Part shown: positions 45,884-54,568 of the stretch, piece after piece | How the letters are laid out: every line of letters begins with the position of its first letter | Numbering within the stretch: the first letter of the stretch is position 1 | NCBI GenBank assembly: GCA_030157785.1 | Contig: JAOAUC010000016.1 | Coordinates: 19,567-83,566 of the forward strand | Reading direction: 5' to 3' | DNA length: 64,000 bases | Source: Zoogloea oleivorans | GTDB taxonomy: Bacteria; Pseudomonadota; Gammaproteobacteria; Burkholderiales; Rhodocyclaceae | Made by a program: the position numbers and the translations under genes | The notes under the pieces: model-generated | Databases searched by the model: none | What the model was told of the DNA's origin: nothing | Seen by the model: the letters and a program-made list of their open reading frames with translations, nothing else

Positions 45884-47158
45884 TCAATGCCCTGGCCGGC
45901 CGCCGCCGCTGCCGTTGCCACGCTTTTTCTCGCGCCCCGGCGCAGTCACCGCTTTCGGGTCGATGGCTTCCACCTGCGCGCCATCCTTGAGCTTGTCGAG
46001 GCCGTCCACCACCACCTTGTCGCCAGCCGCGAGACCTTCATCGACGGCCGCCATGCCCGCATCCACCGGGCCGAGCTTGACCGGCACGGCGGCCACCTTG
46101 CTGTCGGCGCCGAGGCGATACACGTAGCTGCCCTTGGCGCCCTGCTGCACGGCGGCCGTCGGCACGGTGACCACGCCAGTCAGCGTATCGAGCAGCATGC
46201 GCACGTTGACGAACTGGTTCGGGAAGAGGCTGCCGTCCTTGTTGGCGAAGGCCGCCTTCAGTTTGACGGTGCCGGTGGTGGTGTCGATCTGGCTATCCAC
46301 GGCGAGCAGGTCGCCGGTGGCCAGCAACACCTTCATTTCCCGGTCCCACGCCTCCACCTTCAGGCCCTTGCGGTCGCGCACCCGCTGCATGACCGCCGGC
46401 AGGCGATCTTCGGGCACCGAGAACACCGCGGTGATCGGGCTGACCTGGGCAATGGTGACCAGCCCGGCGGTGTCGGAGGCCTTGATCATGTTGCCCGGAT
46501 CCACCGTACGCAGGCCGGCGCGGCCGGCGATGGGGGCGGTGATCTTTGTGTAGGAGAGCTGCAGCTCGGCGCTCTTCACCGTGCCTTCGTCGGCCTGCAC
46601 CGTGCCCTGGTACTGGCGCACCAGCGCTTCCTGGGTGTCCACCTGCTGTCTGGCGATGGAGTCCTGGGCCAGCAGACCCTTGTAGCGGTCGAGGTCGATC
46701 TTCGCGTTCTTGAGTAGTGCCGCGTCCCGCGCCAGCTGGCCGCGGGCCTGTTCGAGGGTGGCCTTGAAGGGCTCGGGGTCGATCTGGGCGAGGAGTTCGC
46801 CGGCCTTGACCGGCTGGCCTTCGGTAAACTTGAGCGCCAGCAACTGGCCATCGACCCGCGAGCGCACCGTCACCTGGTTGCGCGGCACCACGTTGCCAAG
46901 GGCCGGCACCGTCACGCGAATGTCGCCGGGCTTGATCTCGGCGAGACTTACCGGCGTCGGCCTGTCGCCCCGTCCGCCGGGGCCGCCGCGGGGTCCGCCG
47001 GCCTGCTTGCCGCCGCCGTCAGCCCCCGCGTCCGGTGCCGGACGATGGGTGGCATACCAGGCGCCGCCGCCAATCACGGCAACGCTCAACAGCCAGGGCC
47101 ACAGACGACGTTTTTTGGGAGTAAGGGAAGACGACGCAGACGCAGACGGGCTGGACAT
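45884..47158 (-). CDS. mdtA: RND membrane-fusion protein, MdtA-like
   Basis: This 424-residue periplasmic adaptor has an N-terminal anchor helix (LWPWLLSVAVIGGGAWYA), a Gly-rich linker, lipoyl halves (GQLLALKFTEGQPVKAGELLAQIDP and ITAPIAGRAGLRTVDPGNMI), a coiled-coil hairpin and beta-barrel domains. The C-terminus is Gly/Arg-rich. It links the MdtBC pump to the outer-membrane lipoprotein and is the first gene of the operon. ATG 47158 gives the short basic N-terminus before the anchor. Confidence 0.92.
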   Translation of the reverse strand: MSSPSASASSSLTPKKRRLWPWLLSVAVIGGGAWYATHRPAPDAGADGGGKQAGGPRGGPGGRGDRPTPVSLAEIKPGDIRVTVPALGNVVPRNQVTVRSRVDGQLLALKFTEGQPVKAGELLAQIDPEPFKATLEQARGQLARDAALLKNAKIDLDRYKGLLAQDSIARQQVDTQEALVRQYQGTVQADEGTVKSAELQLSYTKITAPIAGRAGLRTVDPGNMIKASDTAGLVTIAQVSPITAVFSVPEDRLPAVMQRVRDRKGLKVEAWDREMKVLLATGDLLAVDSQIDTTTGTVKLKAAFANKDGSLFPNQFVNVRMLLDTLTGVVTVPTAAVQQGAKGSYVYRLGADSKVAAVPVKLGPVDAGMAAVDEGLAAGDKVVVDGLDKLKDGAQVEAIDPKAVTAPGREKKRGNGSGGGRPGH

Positions 47159-47280
47159 GAAAAAATTTTCCGGGACGCACCCGGCCCGGGAGGGGCCAGG
47201 GAAAAGGCGCTGGGTATGCTACACGAAGCCTTTGCAGGACTGCGTAAAGACAGGGCAAACGCCGCGCGAGTTCCCGCCCT

Positions 47281-47574
47281 TTACTCCACGCTCACGCTCC
47301 CGGGTATCAGCGTATGCACGCCCGGCGCCCGCAGGCGCAGTTGCAGGACAAGGCCGGCGCCCACCGCCAGGGCTTCGACGCGCGGCCGGTCTTCGGGGCC
47401 CACCAGCACCACCAGTGTTTCGCCGGCAAGGGCGTGGATCAGGCTGGGCAGCTCACCGCCGGGGCCGGCCTCGCGAACCTCCAGGCTCACACGCAGCCAG
47501 CCTGGCCGGGTCGGGTCGGGCGCCTGCTCAAGCAGGCGTGCTTTCAAGCGGGTTGCGTTTTCGACGACTTCCAC
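47281..47574 (-). CDS. Small protein downstream of the ATP-grasp gene
   Basis: This 97-residue protein starts at GTG 47574, inside the ATP-grasp gene, with a strong GGAGGAG site six bases upstream, so it is a real overlapping gene. It has no signal peptide or Cys. The sequence (LRVSLEVREAGPGGELPSLIHALAGETLVVLVGPEDRPRVEA onward) looks like a small alpha/beta fold. It is the last gene of the four-gene metalloprotease operon. I do not recognise the family. Confidence 0.7.
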   Translation of the reverse strand: MEVVENATRLKARLLEQAPDPTRPGWLRVSLEVREAGPGGELPSLIHALAGETLVVLVGPEDRPRVEALAVGAGLVLQLRLRAPGVHTLIPGSVSVE

Positions 47575-48499
47575 GGCGCACTCCTCCGGATAGATGGATC
47601 ACCAGCGCTTCGGCCACGGCCTCGGCCGACTCGCGGTCGAAACAACTATACGCCGGCGACGGATTCACTTCGAAGCACACGTATTCGCCCTCCGGCGTGC
47701 GCTTCAGATCGATGCCGCCCATCTCCAGACCAAGGCTGGCGGTGAGGGCCACACAGCGGCGGGCGAGATCCGGCGGCAGGCGGTCGGCCACCATCGCCGA
47801 TGCCTTGCCCTCGCGCCCGGCGTAGCGGTAGTCGGTGGCGTCCGAATCGATCCGCGTACAGAAAACCTGCTCACCCACCACGTGCACCCGGTAATTCACC
47901 CCCGGCACGTAGGCCTGAAAAAGGGTCGGCAGCGCCCGCACGCGCTCCAGTTGCGCGTCGAGCGCCCCTTCCAGCGGGGTGACGATGGAGCGCACACCGC
48001 TGGCCGACTTGAACACTACCCGGCCATGCCGGCGCCGAAAGGCCCGCACCGCGTCCGGATCGTTGGTGAGCAGCGAAACCGGCGTGGCAAAACCGGCGGC
48101 CCGGATCAACTGCGCCTGCCAGGGCTTGGACGCGTTCGACATGCCCGCCGCCAGCCGGTTGGCCACCCGCAGCGGTGCCACCTCGAGCCAGGCATTGAGG
48201 GCATCGACAAAATAATGGTCGTGCAGCACCTCGCGTCCGTCGGTGGGGCGATTGCGCAGCATGCTGGCCGGCACCACGCGGGTGTAGGCGCCGCCGCAGC
48301 GCGTCAGGTCCAGCGTGTCGGCGCCGTTCCACCAGCGGGCAAAAAGCCGCCCGCCGCGCACGCCGGCCTCGATCTCCTGCCCGGCGAGCTGGCGCTGGTC
48401 GATGACCCGGTACGCCACGCCAAGACGCTCGGCAGCCTCGATGGCCATGGCCAGCGGCGACTCGCTGGCGATGCCGCAGATCAGCACCGGGCCCTTCAT
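47528..48499 (-). CDS. RimK-like ATP-grasp ligase
   Basis: This 323-residue protein has a pre-ATP-grasp domain (about 1-120) and an ATP-grasp domain with VVFKSASGVRS (nucleotide Lys and loop), a metal-binding Asp in MGGIDLKRTPEG and the catalytic FEVNPSPAYSCFD (E-x-N). Such enzymes join a carboxylate to an amine or other nucleophile using ATP, for example in graspetide or poly-glutamate formation. ATG 48499 overlaps the upstream stop by four bases. The substrate is not known; its operon partners suggest a protein or peptide. Confidence 0.82.
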   Translation of the reverse strand: MKGPVLICGIASESPLAMAIEAAERLGVAYRVIDQRQLAGQEIEAGVRGGRLFARWWNGADTLDLTRCGGAYTRVVPASMLRNRPTDGREVLHDHYFVDALNAWLEVAPLRVANRLAAGMSNASKPWQAQLIRAAGFATPVSLLTNDPDAVRAFRRRHGRVVFKSASGVRSIVTPLEGALDAQLERVRALPTLFQAYVPGVNYRVHVVGEQVFCTRIDSDATDYRYAGREGKASAMVADRLPPDLARRCVALTASLGLEMGGIDLKRTPEGEYVCFEVNPSPAYSCFDRESAEAVAEALVIHLSGGVRRGSRRKRNPLESTPA

Positions 48500-49284
48500 G
48501 GCGCAGCCTCCAGCGCCCGCAGCAGCCAGTCGATGCACAAGCCGGCCACTGCGTCGTCGTTCAGCGGCGGGCGGGGCTCGAGCTCGACGAGGCATGCTCC
48601 GCGGAAACCCAGTGCCGCGTAGCCCAGCCCGAGACTGCGCACAAAAGCCACGCTACGAGCGCCGAGTTCATCCTCATCGAGCCCGAAACAGGCGTCGCCA
48701 AAGACATGAGCCCACTGCAGGTCCGTCCCGGCGAAATCGCCGCCCCGATACCAACCTGCCACGTCGCTGCCCCGCGGATAGGCACTGCCGCCTACCCGCT
48801 GCAGGCCGGCACAGGCCCCACCGCGCAGCGACGAGACCACTGCAAAATCCGCCACCGCTATCCCCTGCCCGGCCGCTTGCGCGTGCCAGCCGAGGGGATG
48901 CAGGGCGGCGCCATAAGGGTTGTCGCCCGGCGCCGGGTTGGCCACCGGCACCTTCAGGCTGTTGAGCCAGCTGCTCAGCAGGGCCGCAAACTCGGCGCAG
49001 GCGTAATCCCGGTCCACCACCTCGGCATGGGCGAAGGCCGGCAGCGCCAGCGCGTCGAGGCGGTTCAGCACCACCCCGATGCCGGCGTCGTCCAGCACCC
49101 GGCCATCGGCAAAGGCCAGCGTCGTGCCACCGCCCTCGTCCGGCGAATGCAGCCACCGGGCGCCGGCCAGATCGGCCACCGAGGCCTGCAGCACCGGACA
49201 ACCGCGCTGCCGCAGGCCGCGCCCGACGACTTCACTCGAGACGTCGTCGGGCGCGGCGAGGATCAACACCGCGCGCCCGCTCAC
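48496..49284 (-). CDS. Degenerate ATP-grasp-like protein
   Basis: This 262-residue protein looks like a paralogue of the next gene's product. An N-terminal segment VVLNRLDALALP ... DRDYACAEFAALLSSWLNSLKVPVANP resembles the pre-ATP-grasp domain of MvdC/MvdD-type ligases. Its end, LGLGYAALGFRGACLVELEPRPPLND, aligns with the catalytic end of ATP-grasp enzymes, but ELEP replaces the expected E-x-N-P, and no Lys/Gly loop is obvious. It may be an inactive partner. It overlaps both neighbours by four bases (ATGA). Confidence 0.6.
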   Translation of the reverse strand: MSGRAVLILAAPDDVSSEVVGRGLRQRGCPVLQASVADLAGARWLHSPDEGGGTTLAFADGRVLDDAGIGVVLNRLDALALPAFAHAEVVDRDYACAEFAALLSSWLNSLKVPVANPAPGDNPYGAALHPLGWHAQAAGQGIAVADFAVVSSLRGGACAGLQRVGGSAYPRGSDVAGWYRGGDFAGTDLQWAHVFGDACFGLDEDELGARSVAFVRSLGLGYAALGFRGACLVELEPRPPLNDDAVAGLCIDWLLRALEAAP

Positions 49285-51134
49285 CCCTGAGGCCTGTCCA
49301 GCAGGCGTTTGCCGGAGCTGGAATCGGGGTCGGCTTCACTGTCCTCCTCGGCGTAGGCGCTGTCCGACAGGTCGGGCCGCAAGTCACGCGAGATGAAGGC
49401 TTGCGCCGCTTGCCCGCCCATCAACATGGCTTCGATGTTGGCGATACGCGCCTCCAGGGAGCTCAGCTGGGTTCCCCCCAGGCCGGTGCCGATGCCCGGA
49501 CGATCGGCCAGCTTGTTCTCGACAAACTTCTCGCCGACACCTTTGTCGAGCCCCACCGACTTGTCGGTGACCGGCTTCTCGGCCTGCTTCTCGATGCGCT
49601 TTTCGACCAGCTTTTCACTGGCGATGCTCTTTTCGCTGGCCACGGTCTTGTCGTTCACCAGGGCTTTTTCCGCCGACTGCAGCTTGTCGGTCGCGACCTC
49701 CTTCTTCAGCTTGCTGACCGTGCACTTCACCCGCAGGCTGGCGCTGATCACCGGGCCGGAGGGGCCGATGCCGGTTACCGCCACACAGGTATTGGCGCCC
49801 GAGTACGACTGGGAATTGGGCGTCGAGGTGTTGTTGAAGGTGGTGTTGTTGCTGGAACCCGGGAAGGGGTCGCCGCCATCGCCGCGGTTGTGGTCGAGCT
49901 CCATGTCGCGCTTGCCGTCGGCCTGCATCAGCGCCACCTTGTAGTGGGCCTCGTTGGTGTTGCCGGCCACGCTGTCGTCAATGTGCCAGATCAGCAGCCC
50001 GCCGGCCGGCAGCGACGCGTCGAAGCCGGTCTTCTGACGGTTCTCGACCAGGAAGTATTCGCTGCTCGCCGCGCCGTTCTTCCACAGGCGATAGATCTTG
50101 CCCGAGTCCTTCACGTCGGCAATGTTCTTCGACCCGTTGGCCGTCACGTTGGTCACCGTGGCCCAGCCCTGGTTGGCCTTGCACCAGGCCGACGGATGCA
50201 CCGGCGTATTGCCGCCGCCGCCCCAGCTGCCGCCCGACATCAGGCACCAGTTGCCGATGCCTTCCGAGGTGTAGTCGGTGTCGTAAAGGTCGGGGAAGCC
50301 GAACAGCAGGTGGCCCAGTTCATGGCAGCACACCCCGATCTTCGAGTCTTCCGGCACCGTCAGATAGGCGTAGATCTTGGTGCCGTCCACGTTCATCGCA
50401 CCGCCATCGACGGTCCATTTGTGCGACCAGATGTCCCCGGAGCTACCTGTCACCTCTGCCCCGGCTCCCGCGTGCACGACGATGAAGGCATCGACGAAAC
50501 CGTTGCCGTCGTTGTCGTAGAGCCCGAAATTCACGCTGGCGTTGGAAGCCAGCACCGCGTCCCGCGCCATGGTGCGGGCGTTGGGCAGGGCCGCGCCGGT
50601 GCCCGATGCGCCGTGGGCATACTGGGCCAGCGTCTTCGGCAGGCGGAAGGGGCCCACCACTTGGCCCTGGATGTTCACCAGGCCCCGGGTCACATCGGTG
50701 AAATACTCACGCACGCTCTTGGTCGGGATTACGCCGGTCGAGAAGAACAGTTGCTCGAAGTGCGCCACTGTCTTCGTCATGGGCTTGTCGGAAAAATCCA
50801 CCAGCACCACGATCACCCGCACCACACCACGCAGCGGTGCCCGCTCGGCTGCCGCGCTGCGGATCATGCTTGGCGAAGCACCCAGCGGGTAATCTTCCGG
50901 CGGAAAAATCGTGCCGTCGTTGAAACCGTCATGCCGTGGCTCCGAGGCGCGAATCTGGAACGAGGCCATGAAATCCTTGGCCTTGCCGCGCATCGCCGTG
51001 AGTTCCTTCTTCAGCTTGTCGGCCAGCTCGGGGCATGGCGCCACCATGCAGCGATCCCCGTCCTCGCTGCCCCGCGCTTCCCTGTAGATGTGCTGCAAAT
51101 CCAGCGCCAGGGACCGATAACGATATGTGCTCAT
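49281..51134 (-). CDS. M6-family metalloprotease without signal peptide
   Basis: This 617-residue protein has the zinc site HELGHLLFGFPD (271-282), the HExxHxxGxxD signature of immune inhibitor A-like M6 peptidases, and a following C-terminal beta domain (about 350-470). The N-terminus (MSTYRYRSLALDLQHIYREA) is helical, with no Sec, Tat or lipoprotein signal. Residues about 470-545 are a Lys/Glu/Asp-rich repetitive tail (EKSIASEKLVEKRIEKQAEK, then TDKSVGLDKGVGEK), followed by an acidic, Ser-rich end (AEEDSEADPDSSSGKRLLDR). ATG 51134 is fixed by AAGGAGGG. It heads the operon with the two ATP-grasp-like genes. How it leaves the cell, if it does, is unknown. Confidence 0.83.
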   Translation of the reverse strand: MSTYRYRSLALDLQHIYREARGSEDGDRCMVAPCPELADKLKKELTAMRGKAKDFMASFQIRASEPRHDGFNDGTIFPPEDYPLGASPSMIRSAAAERAPLRGVVRVIVVLVDFSDKPMTKTVAHFEQLFFSTGVIPTKSVREYFTDVTRGLVNIQGQVVGPFRLPKTLAQYAHGASGTGAALPNARTMARDAVLASNASVNFGLYDNDGNGFVDAFIVVHAGAGAEVTGSSGDIWSHKWTVDGGAMNVDGTKIYAYLTVPEDSKIGVCCHELGHLLFGFPDLYDTDYTSEGIGNWCLMSGGSWGGGGNTPVHPSAWCKANQGWATVTNVTANGSKNIADVKDSGKIYRLWKNGAASSEYFLVENRQKTGFDASLPAGGLLIWHIDDSVAGNTNEAHYKVALMQADGKRDMELDHNRGDGGDPFPGSSNNTTFNNTSTPNSQSYSGANTCVAVTGIGPSGPVISASLRVKCTVSKLKKEVATDKLQSAEKALVNDKTVASEKSIASEKLVEKRIEKQAEKPVTDKSVGLDKGVGEKFVENKLADRPGIGTGLGGTQLSSLEARIANIEAMLMGGQAAQAFISRDLRPDLSDSAYAEEDSEADPDSSSGKRLLDRPQG

Positions 51135-51266
51135 GACATCGCCCTCCTTATTCATTGATCGAGTCAACGCGGAGACGGACAACTTTCACACCCGGAACGG
51201 GTAGGCAAACAGAGATGATGAAGGACTTTGGACAACTGAAAGATATCAGCCCCCGGGAATATGAGA

Positions 51267-52424
51267 TTAGGTTATGGATGGCGCCCGGGCAAGAAATCGT
51301 GCACTGGCCTTGCGGGCACGTACCTTGTGCCGCCAGCGCAGCCAGCCGGTCACAAAAGCCAGCGCAGGCAAAAGCCCGCCGACACAGGCCAGCAGGCGTC
51401 CGCCCAGGCCAAAGGCCTCGCCGTTGTGAAGGGGATGCATCCAGTCCATGAAGGTGTCGCCGCCGGTGTTTTCCAGCGGATCGCGCACGGCCAGGATCGC
51501 CCCGCTCAGCGGATGCACCCACACCTGGCTGCGCGGAAAACGCCGCCCCGGCTCCGGGGCCTGATGAAAGCGCAGCGCAATCGGCTTGCCGGCGCTGCCC
51601 GGGGTCTCGATCCAGCGCAGTTCAGCCCCGGGGAAACGAGCCTGGGCGATGCGCACCGCCTCGGCCAGCGGAATCGGCGTGGCGCCCTCCTCCAGCAAAC
51701 CGGCCGGCGCCCGGAAGGACGGGCGCAGGGGCGAGAAGCCTTCCACCACACTGCGGGCCTCGTCTGGCAGGGCCAGCACGCTACCGGTAAGCGCCAGCAC
51801 TGCCAGCACGACAAGGCCGTAAACACCCGACAGCACGTGCAGATCGTAGGTTTTGCGTACCGCCCCGCGGCGCAGCACCGGCCTCAGCGCCGCCCCCAGG
51901 CGTGCCCGGCTCGGCCACCACAGGTACAGCCCGCTGAACAAGGAGAGCAGCAGCACCAGCCCGGCAATGCCGACCATCGTCGTGCCGGTCTTGCCGAGCA
52001 GCAAGGTGTAGTGCAGATCGTAGAGCCAGGTCACGGCGTAATCGCCCCACAAGCGCCCGCTGGTCACCTGCAGGGAATCCGGATCAAGGCTCAGCATGAG
52101 CGGTGCAAAGCCGCGCCCGGCTGTTTCCGGCGGGTTGTAGTAGCGCACCCGCAAGGCGTCGTCGGCGGCCAGCGGCATCTCGATGCGCCATGGCCCGTCG
52201 TGCTGGGGGTACAGCGCCTGGACCCGCGCCAGCACCGCATCCGGTGACGGCGTTTCGATCACCGGGCGGCTCACCTGCAACGCCGGGTTGATGGTCTCGT
52301 CCACACCCAGGTAAAAGACCAGCACGCTGCCCGTCAGCCCGAGCAGCGCAAACAAGCCGCCCAGCACCAGCCCGACGTACAGGTGCACGTCCAGCCACAG
52401 GCGCCGGGCGGGCGAGGCGGCCAT
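51267..52424 (-). CDS. PepSY-associated TM protein (iron-uptake reductase type)
   Basis: This 385-residue inner-membrane protein has TM helices at about 10-35, 140-165, 190-215 and 335-355, with PepSY-like periplasmic segments between (SGRLWGDYAVTWLYDLHYTLLLG, WMHPLHNGEAFGLGG with conserved His). The PepSY_TM family is found beside TonB receptors and may reduce or release imported metal. Its start overlaps the receptor stop (TGATG), so the two are coupled. Confidence 0.85.
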   Translation of the reverse strand: MAASPARRLWLDVHLYVGLVLGGLFALLGLTGSVLVFYLGVDETINPALQVSRPVIETPSPDAVLARVQALYPQHDGPWRIEMPLAADDALRVRYYNPPETAGRGFAPLMLSLDPDSLQVTSGRLWGDYAVTWLYDLHYTLLLGKTGTTMVGIAGLVLLLSLFSGLYLWWPSRARLGAALRPVLRRGAVRKTYDLHVLSGVYGLVVLAVLALTGSVLALPDEARSVVEGFSPLRPSFRAPAGLLEEGATPIPLAEAVRIAQARFPGAELRWIETPGSAGKPIALRFHQAPEPGRRFPRSQVWVHPLSGAILAVRDPLENTGGDTFMDWMHPLHNGEAFGLGGRLLACVGGLLPALAFVTGWLRWRHKVRARKASARFLARAPSIT

Positions 52425-54454
52425 CAGAACCTGGCGCTGAGCGTGCCGTACACGCTACGCGGTGTGCCCGGCGCATGCAGGGACTGGGCGCCGTCCCACC
52501 ACACGTATTCGCTGTAGCGGTCAAACAGGTTGCGCACCTGCACTTCCACGCTCACTTTTGGCGTCAGCTTCCAGGCCGCCGACACGTTGGTCAGCGCGTA
52601 GCCGCCAAACTTGCCGGTGGTGTTGCTGCGCTCCAGGTAATAGCTGCCCTGCCCGTTCAGCCAGGCAGAAAGGCGCAATGCATCACTGGCCTGGTAATCG
52701 GCACCCAGGTTGTAAAGCAGGTGCGGCACGTGGTCGATTTCCTTGCCGGTGGTGGCCAGCGAGGCCGCATCGGCCTGCAGGATCTTCGAGCGCTGCAGCG
52801 CGGCGGCCACCCACAAGCCAAGCTGGCGAGTCGGCTGGGCGTTGAGCTGCAGGTCGATGCCCTGGCGGCGCGTCTGGCCGACGTTCTCGGCATCGTTGGC
52901 CGGGTCGTTGAGGCGACGGCGGGCTTCGTTGGAGGCGGTCTGGCGCCACGCAGCCACGCGTCCGTCGAGCCAGGCGAGCGGTCGGAACTTGAGCCCGGCC
53001 TCCCAGCCCTCGTTGATCGATGGCGACAGGTCGGCCGTCTGGTTCACCTTGTAGGACGCGGTGCCCACGCCCACCTGGAAGCTGCGCCCCCAATTGCCAT
53101 ACGCCGAGTAACCGTCGGCCAGCACATACACCGCGCTCAGCTTGGGCTGCTTGATGTTGCCGTAATCGTTGGCATCGTAAGTCCGTCCGTTGAGCTGGTT
53201 GGTGTAGGTGCCGTCGATGCGGTCCACCCGGAAGGCCGGCGTCACGGTCAGCCCGGCAACAGGCTTGATCACCGCCTGCACAAAGGCTCCGGCGGTGTCG
53301 AATTCGAAGGCCTGATCACGGGTACGGGTCTGGCGCGCCTGATTCAGGGTGTTGTAACGCTGGCTGCGGTTGTCCTGGTGCTCGGCATCCACGCCGCCCA
53401 TCACCGACAGGTCGCCAATTGCCGTCGTGCCGCCGCGCCAGGTCAGAGTGGTGGAAGCACCCGTGTGGGTTTCGGCGACGATGCGCTCCTGCTGGGCCAC
53501 GCCTGCCGAGTACTTCACGAAGCGCCGGTCAGCCAGATCGTTGAGGTACACCTGCCCGGTCCAGAAGAGGCGCTCGCCGATTTCCGACTCGCCCTGCAGC
53601 GCAAACTGGCTCACCTGGCGGCGGTCTTCGTCGCTGGCGTTGTGGATGGGCGACTGATCGGGGTTGGCGCTGCGCTGGGCGGCGGTCAGGTAACCGGCCT
53701 CCTGGGCGCTGGCCGTGTAGTGGCGGGCGATCAGGCCGAAACGGCTGGTGCCACCGGCCGGGGTGACGAACCACTTGCCGGAGAAGCTGCCGTTCTCGGC
53801 TTCCGAGTGGTCCCGATAGCCGTCGGTCCTCTGCAGGCCCACCGCGTAATTCTGCGACAGGCCATCCTTCTCGATGCCGGCCGCGGCCTGCAGCTCAAGC
53901 GTGTTGAAACTGCCAGCAGTGGCGCGCCCAAGCAGGTAGTTGCCGCCGCTCCTGGTCGTGATGTTGGCATTGCCGGCAATGTTGTGCAGGCCATAGCGCG
54001 GATCGTTGGTGCCGCGCACCACCTCGATGGACTCGATATCGAGCCGCGGCGCGAGGTCGATGTAGGGCATGTTGCCATCGTTGCTGTTGGCCGGCACACC
54101 GTCGATCAGCAGCTTCACCGCGTTGATTTCCCCCTCGCCGTTGAAGCCACGCAGGGAGAACTTGCCGGAGGTCACCCCCTGACCGAACTGGGTCAGCATG
54201 ACGCCTGGTACCTGACCGAAGAGCTCCCAGTTGTTCGACACCACCTGACTCTCGATGCGCGCAGTGGGCAGGATATCCACCGAACTCAACACCCGCCGCG
54301 CCTCCAGCGGACCGCCGGCGGCACCGCTCACCAGTACTTCGCCGAGGGTCAGGGCCGTGCTGTCGGCCGGGCGGGCAGCCTGCTGGGCAAATGCAGAAGT
54401 CGTCAGGGCGAGGCCCAGCGCAAGGGCGATCGGGGTGAGCGTCGGGCGGGTCAT
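52424..54454 (-). CDS. TonB-dependent receptor
   Basis: This 676-residue outer-membrane receptor has a signal peptide (TSAFAQ), TonB-box-like TALTLGEVLVSG, a plug with QVVSNNWELFGQVPGVMLTQFGQGVTSGKFSLRGFNG, and a beta-barrel ending TPRSVYGTLSARF with terminal Phe. ATG 54454 follows AAGGAACACC. The coupled PepSY gene suggests a metal chelate ligand; the exact ligand is unknown. An inverted repeat (TGATT-N9-AATCA, 54518-54536) lies upstream. Confidence 0.9.
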   Translation of the reverse strand: MTRPTLTPIALALGLALTTSAFAQQAARPADSTALTLGEVLVSGAAGGPLEARRVLSSVDILPTARIESQVVSNNWELFGQVPGVMLTQFGQGVTSGKFSLRGFNGEGEINAVKLLIDGVPANSNDGNMPYIDLAPRLDIESIEVVRGTNDPRYGLHNIAGNANITTRSGGNYLLGRATAGSFNTLELQAAAGIEKDGLSQNYAVGLQRTDGYRDHSEAENGSFSGKWFVTPAGGTSRFGLIARHYTASAQEAGYLTAAQRSANPDQSPIHNASDEDRRQVSQFALQGESEIGERLFWTGQVYLNDLADRRFVKYSAGVAQQERIVAETHTGASTTLTWRGGTTAIGDLSVMGGVDAEHQDNRSQRYNTLNQARQTRTRDQAFEFDTAGAFVQAVIKPVAGLTVTPAFRVDRIDGTYTNQLNGRTYDANDYGNIKQPKLSAVYVLADGYSAYGNWGRSFQVGVGTASYKVNQTADLSPSINEGWEAGLKFRPLAWLDGRVAAWRQTASNEARRRLNDPANDAENVGQTRRQGIDLQLNAQPTRQLGLWVAAALQRSKILQADAASLATTGKEIDHVPHLLYNLGADYQASDALRLSAWLNGQGSYYLERSNTTGKFGGYALTNVSAAWKLTPKVSVEVQVRNLFDRYSEYVWWDGAQSLHAPGTPRSVYGTLSARF

Positions 54455-54517
54455 GGTGTTCCTTGTCAGTCGGCAGGCGGGGGCCGGACTGTAACAAGGG
54501 GGCACGCCCTCGATGCT

Positions 54518-54536
54518 TGATTCTTGTTAAAAATCA
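54518..54536. promoter_or_regulatory. AT-rich inverted repeat upstream of the receptor gene
   Basis: TGATT (54518-54522) and AATCA (54532-54536) surround an AT-rich 9-bp spacer, 64 bp before the receptor start on the minus strand. It could be a metal-dependent operator, but it does not match the shared Fur-like element of region 3. Confidence 0.25.
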
Positions 54537-54568
54537 GCTAGCTGCGACACTATGCCGCAGCCGGCGCA

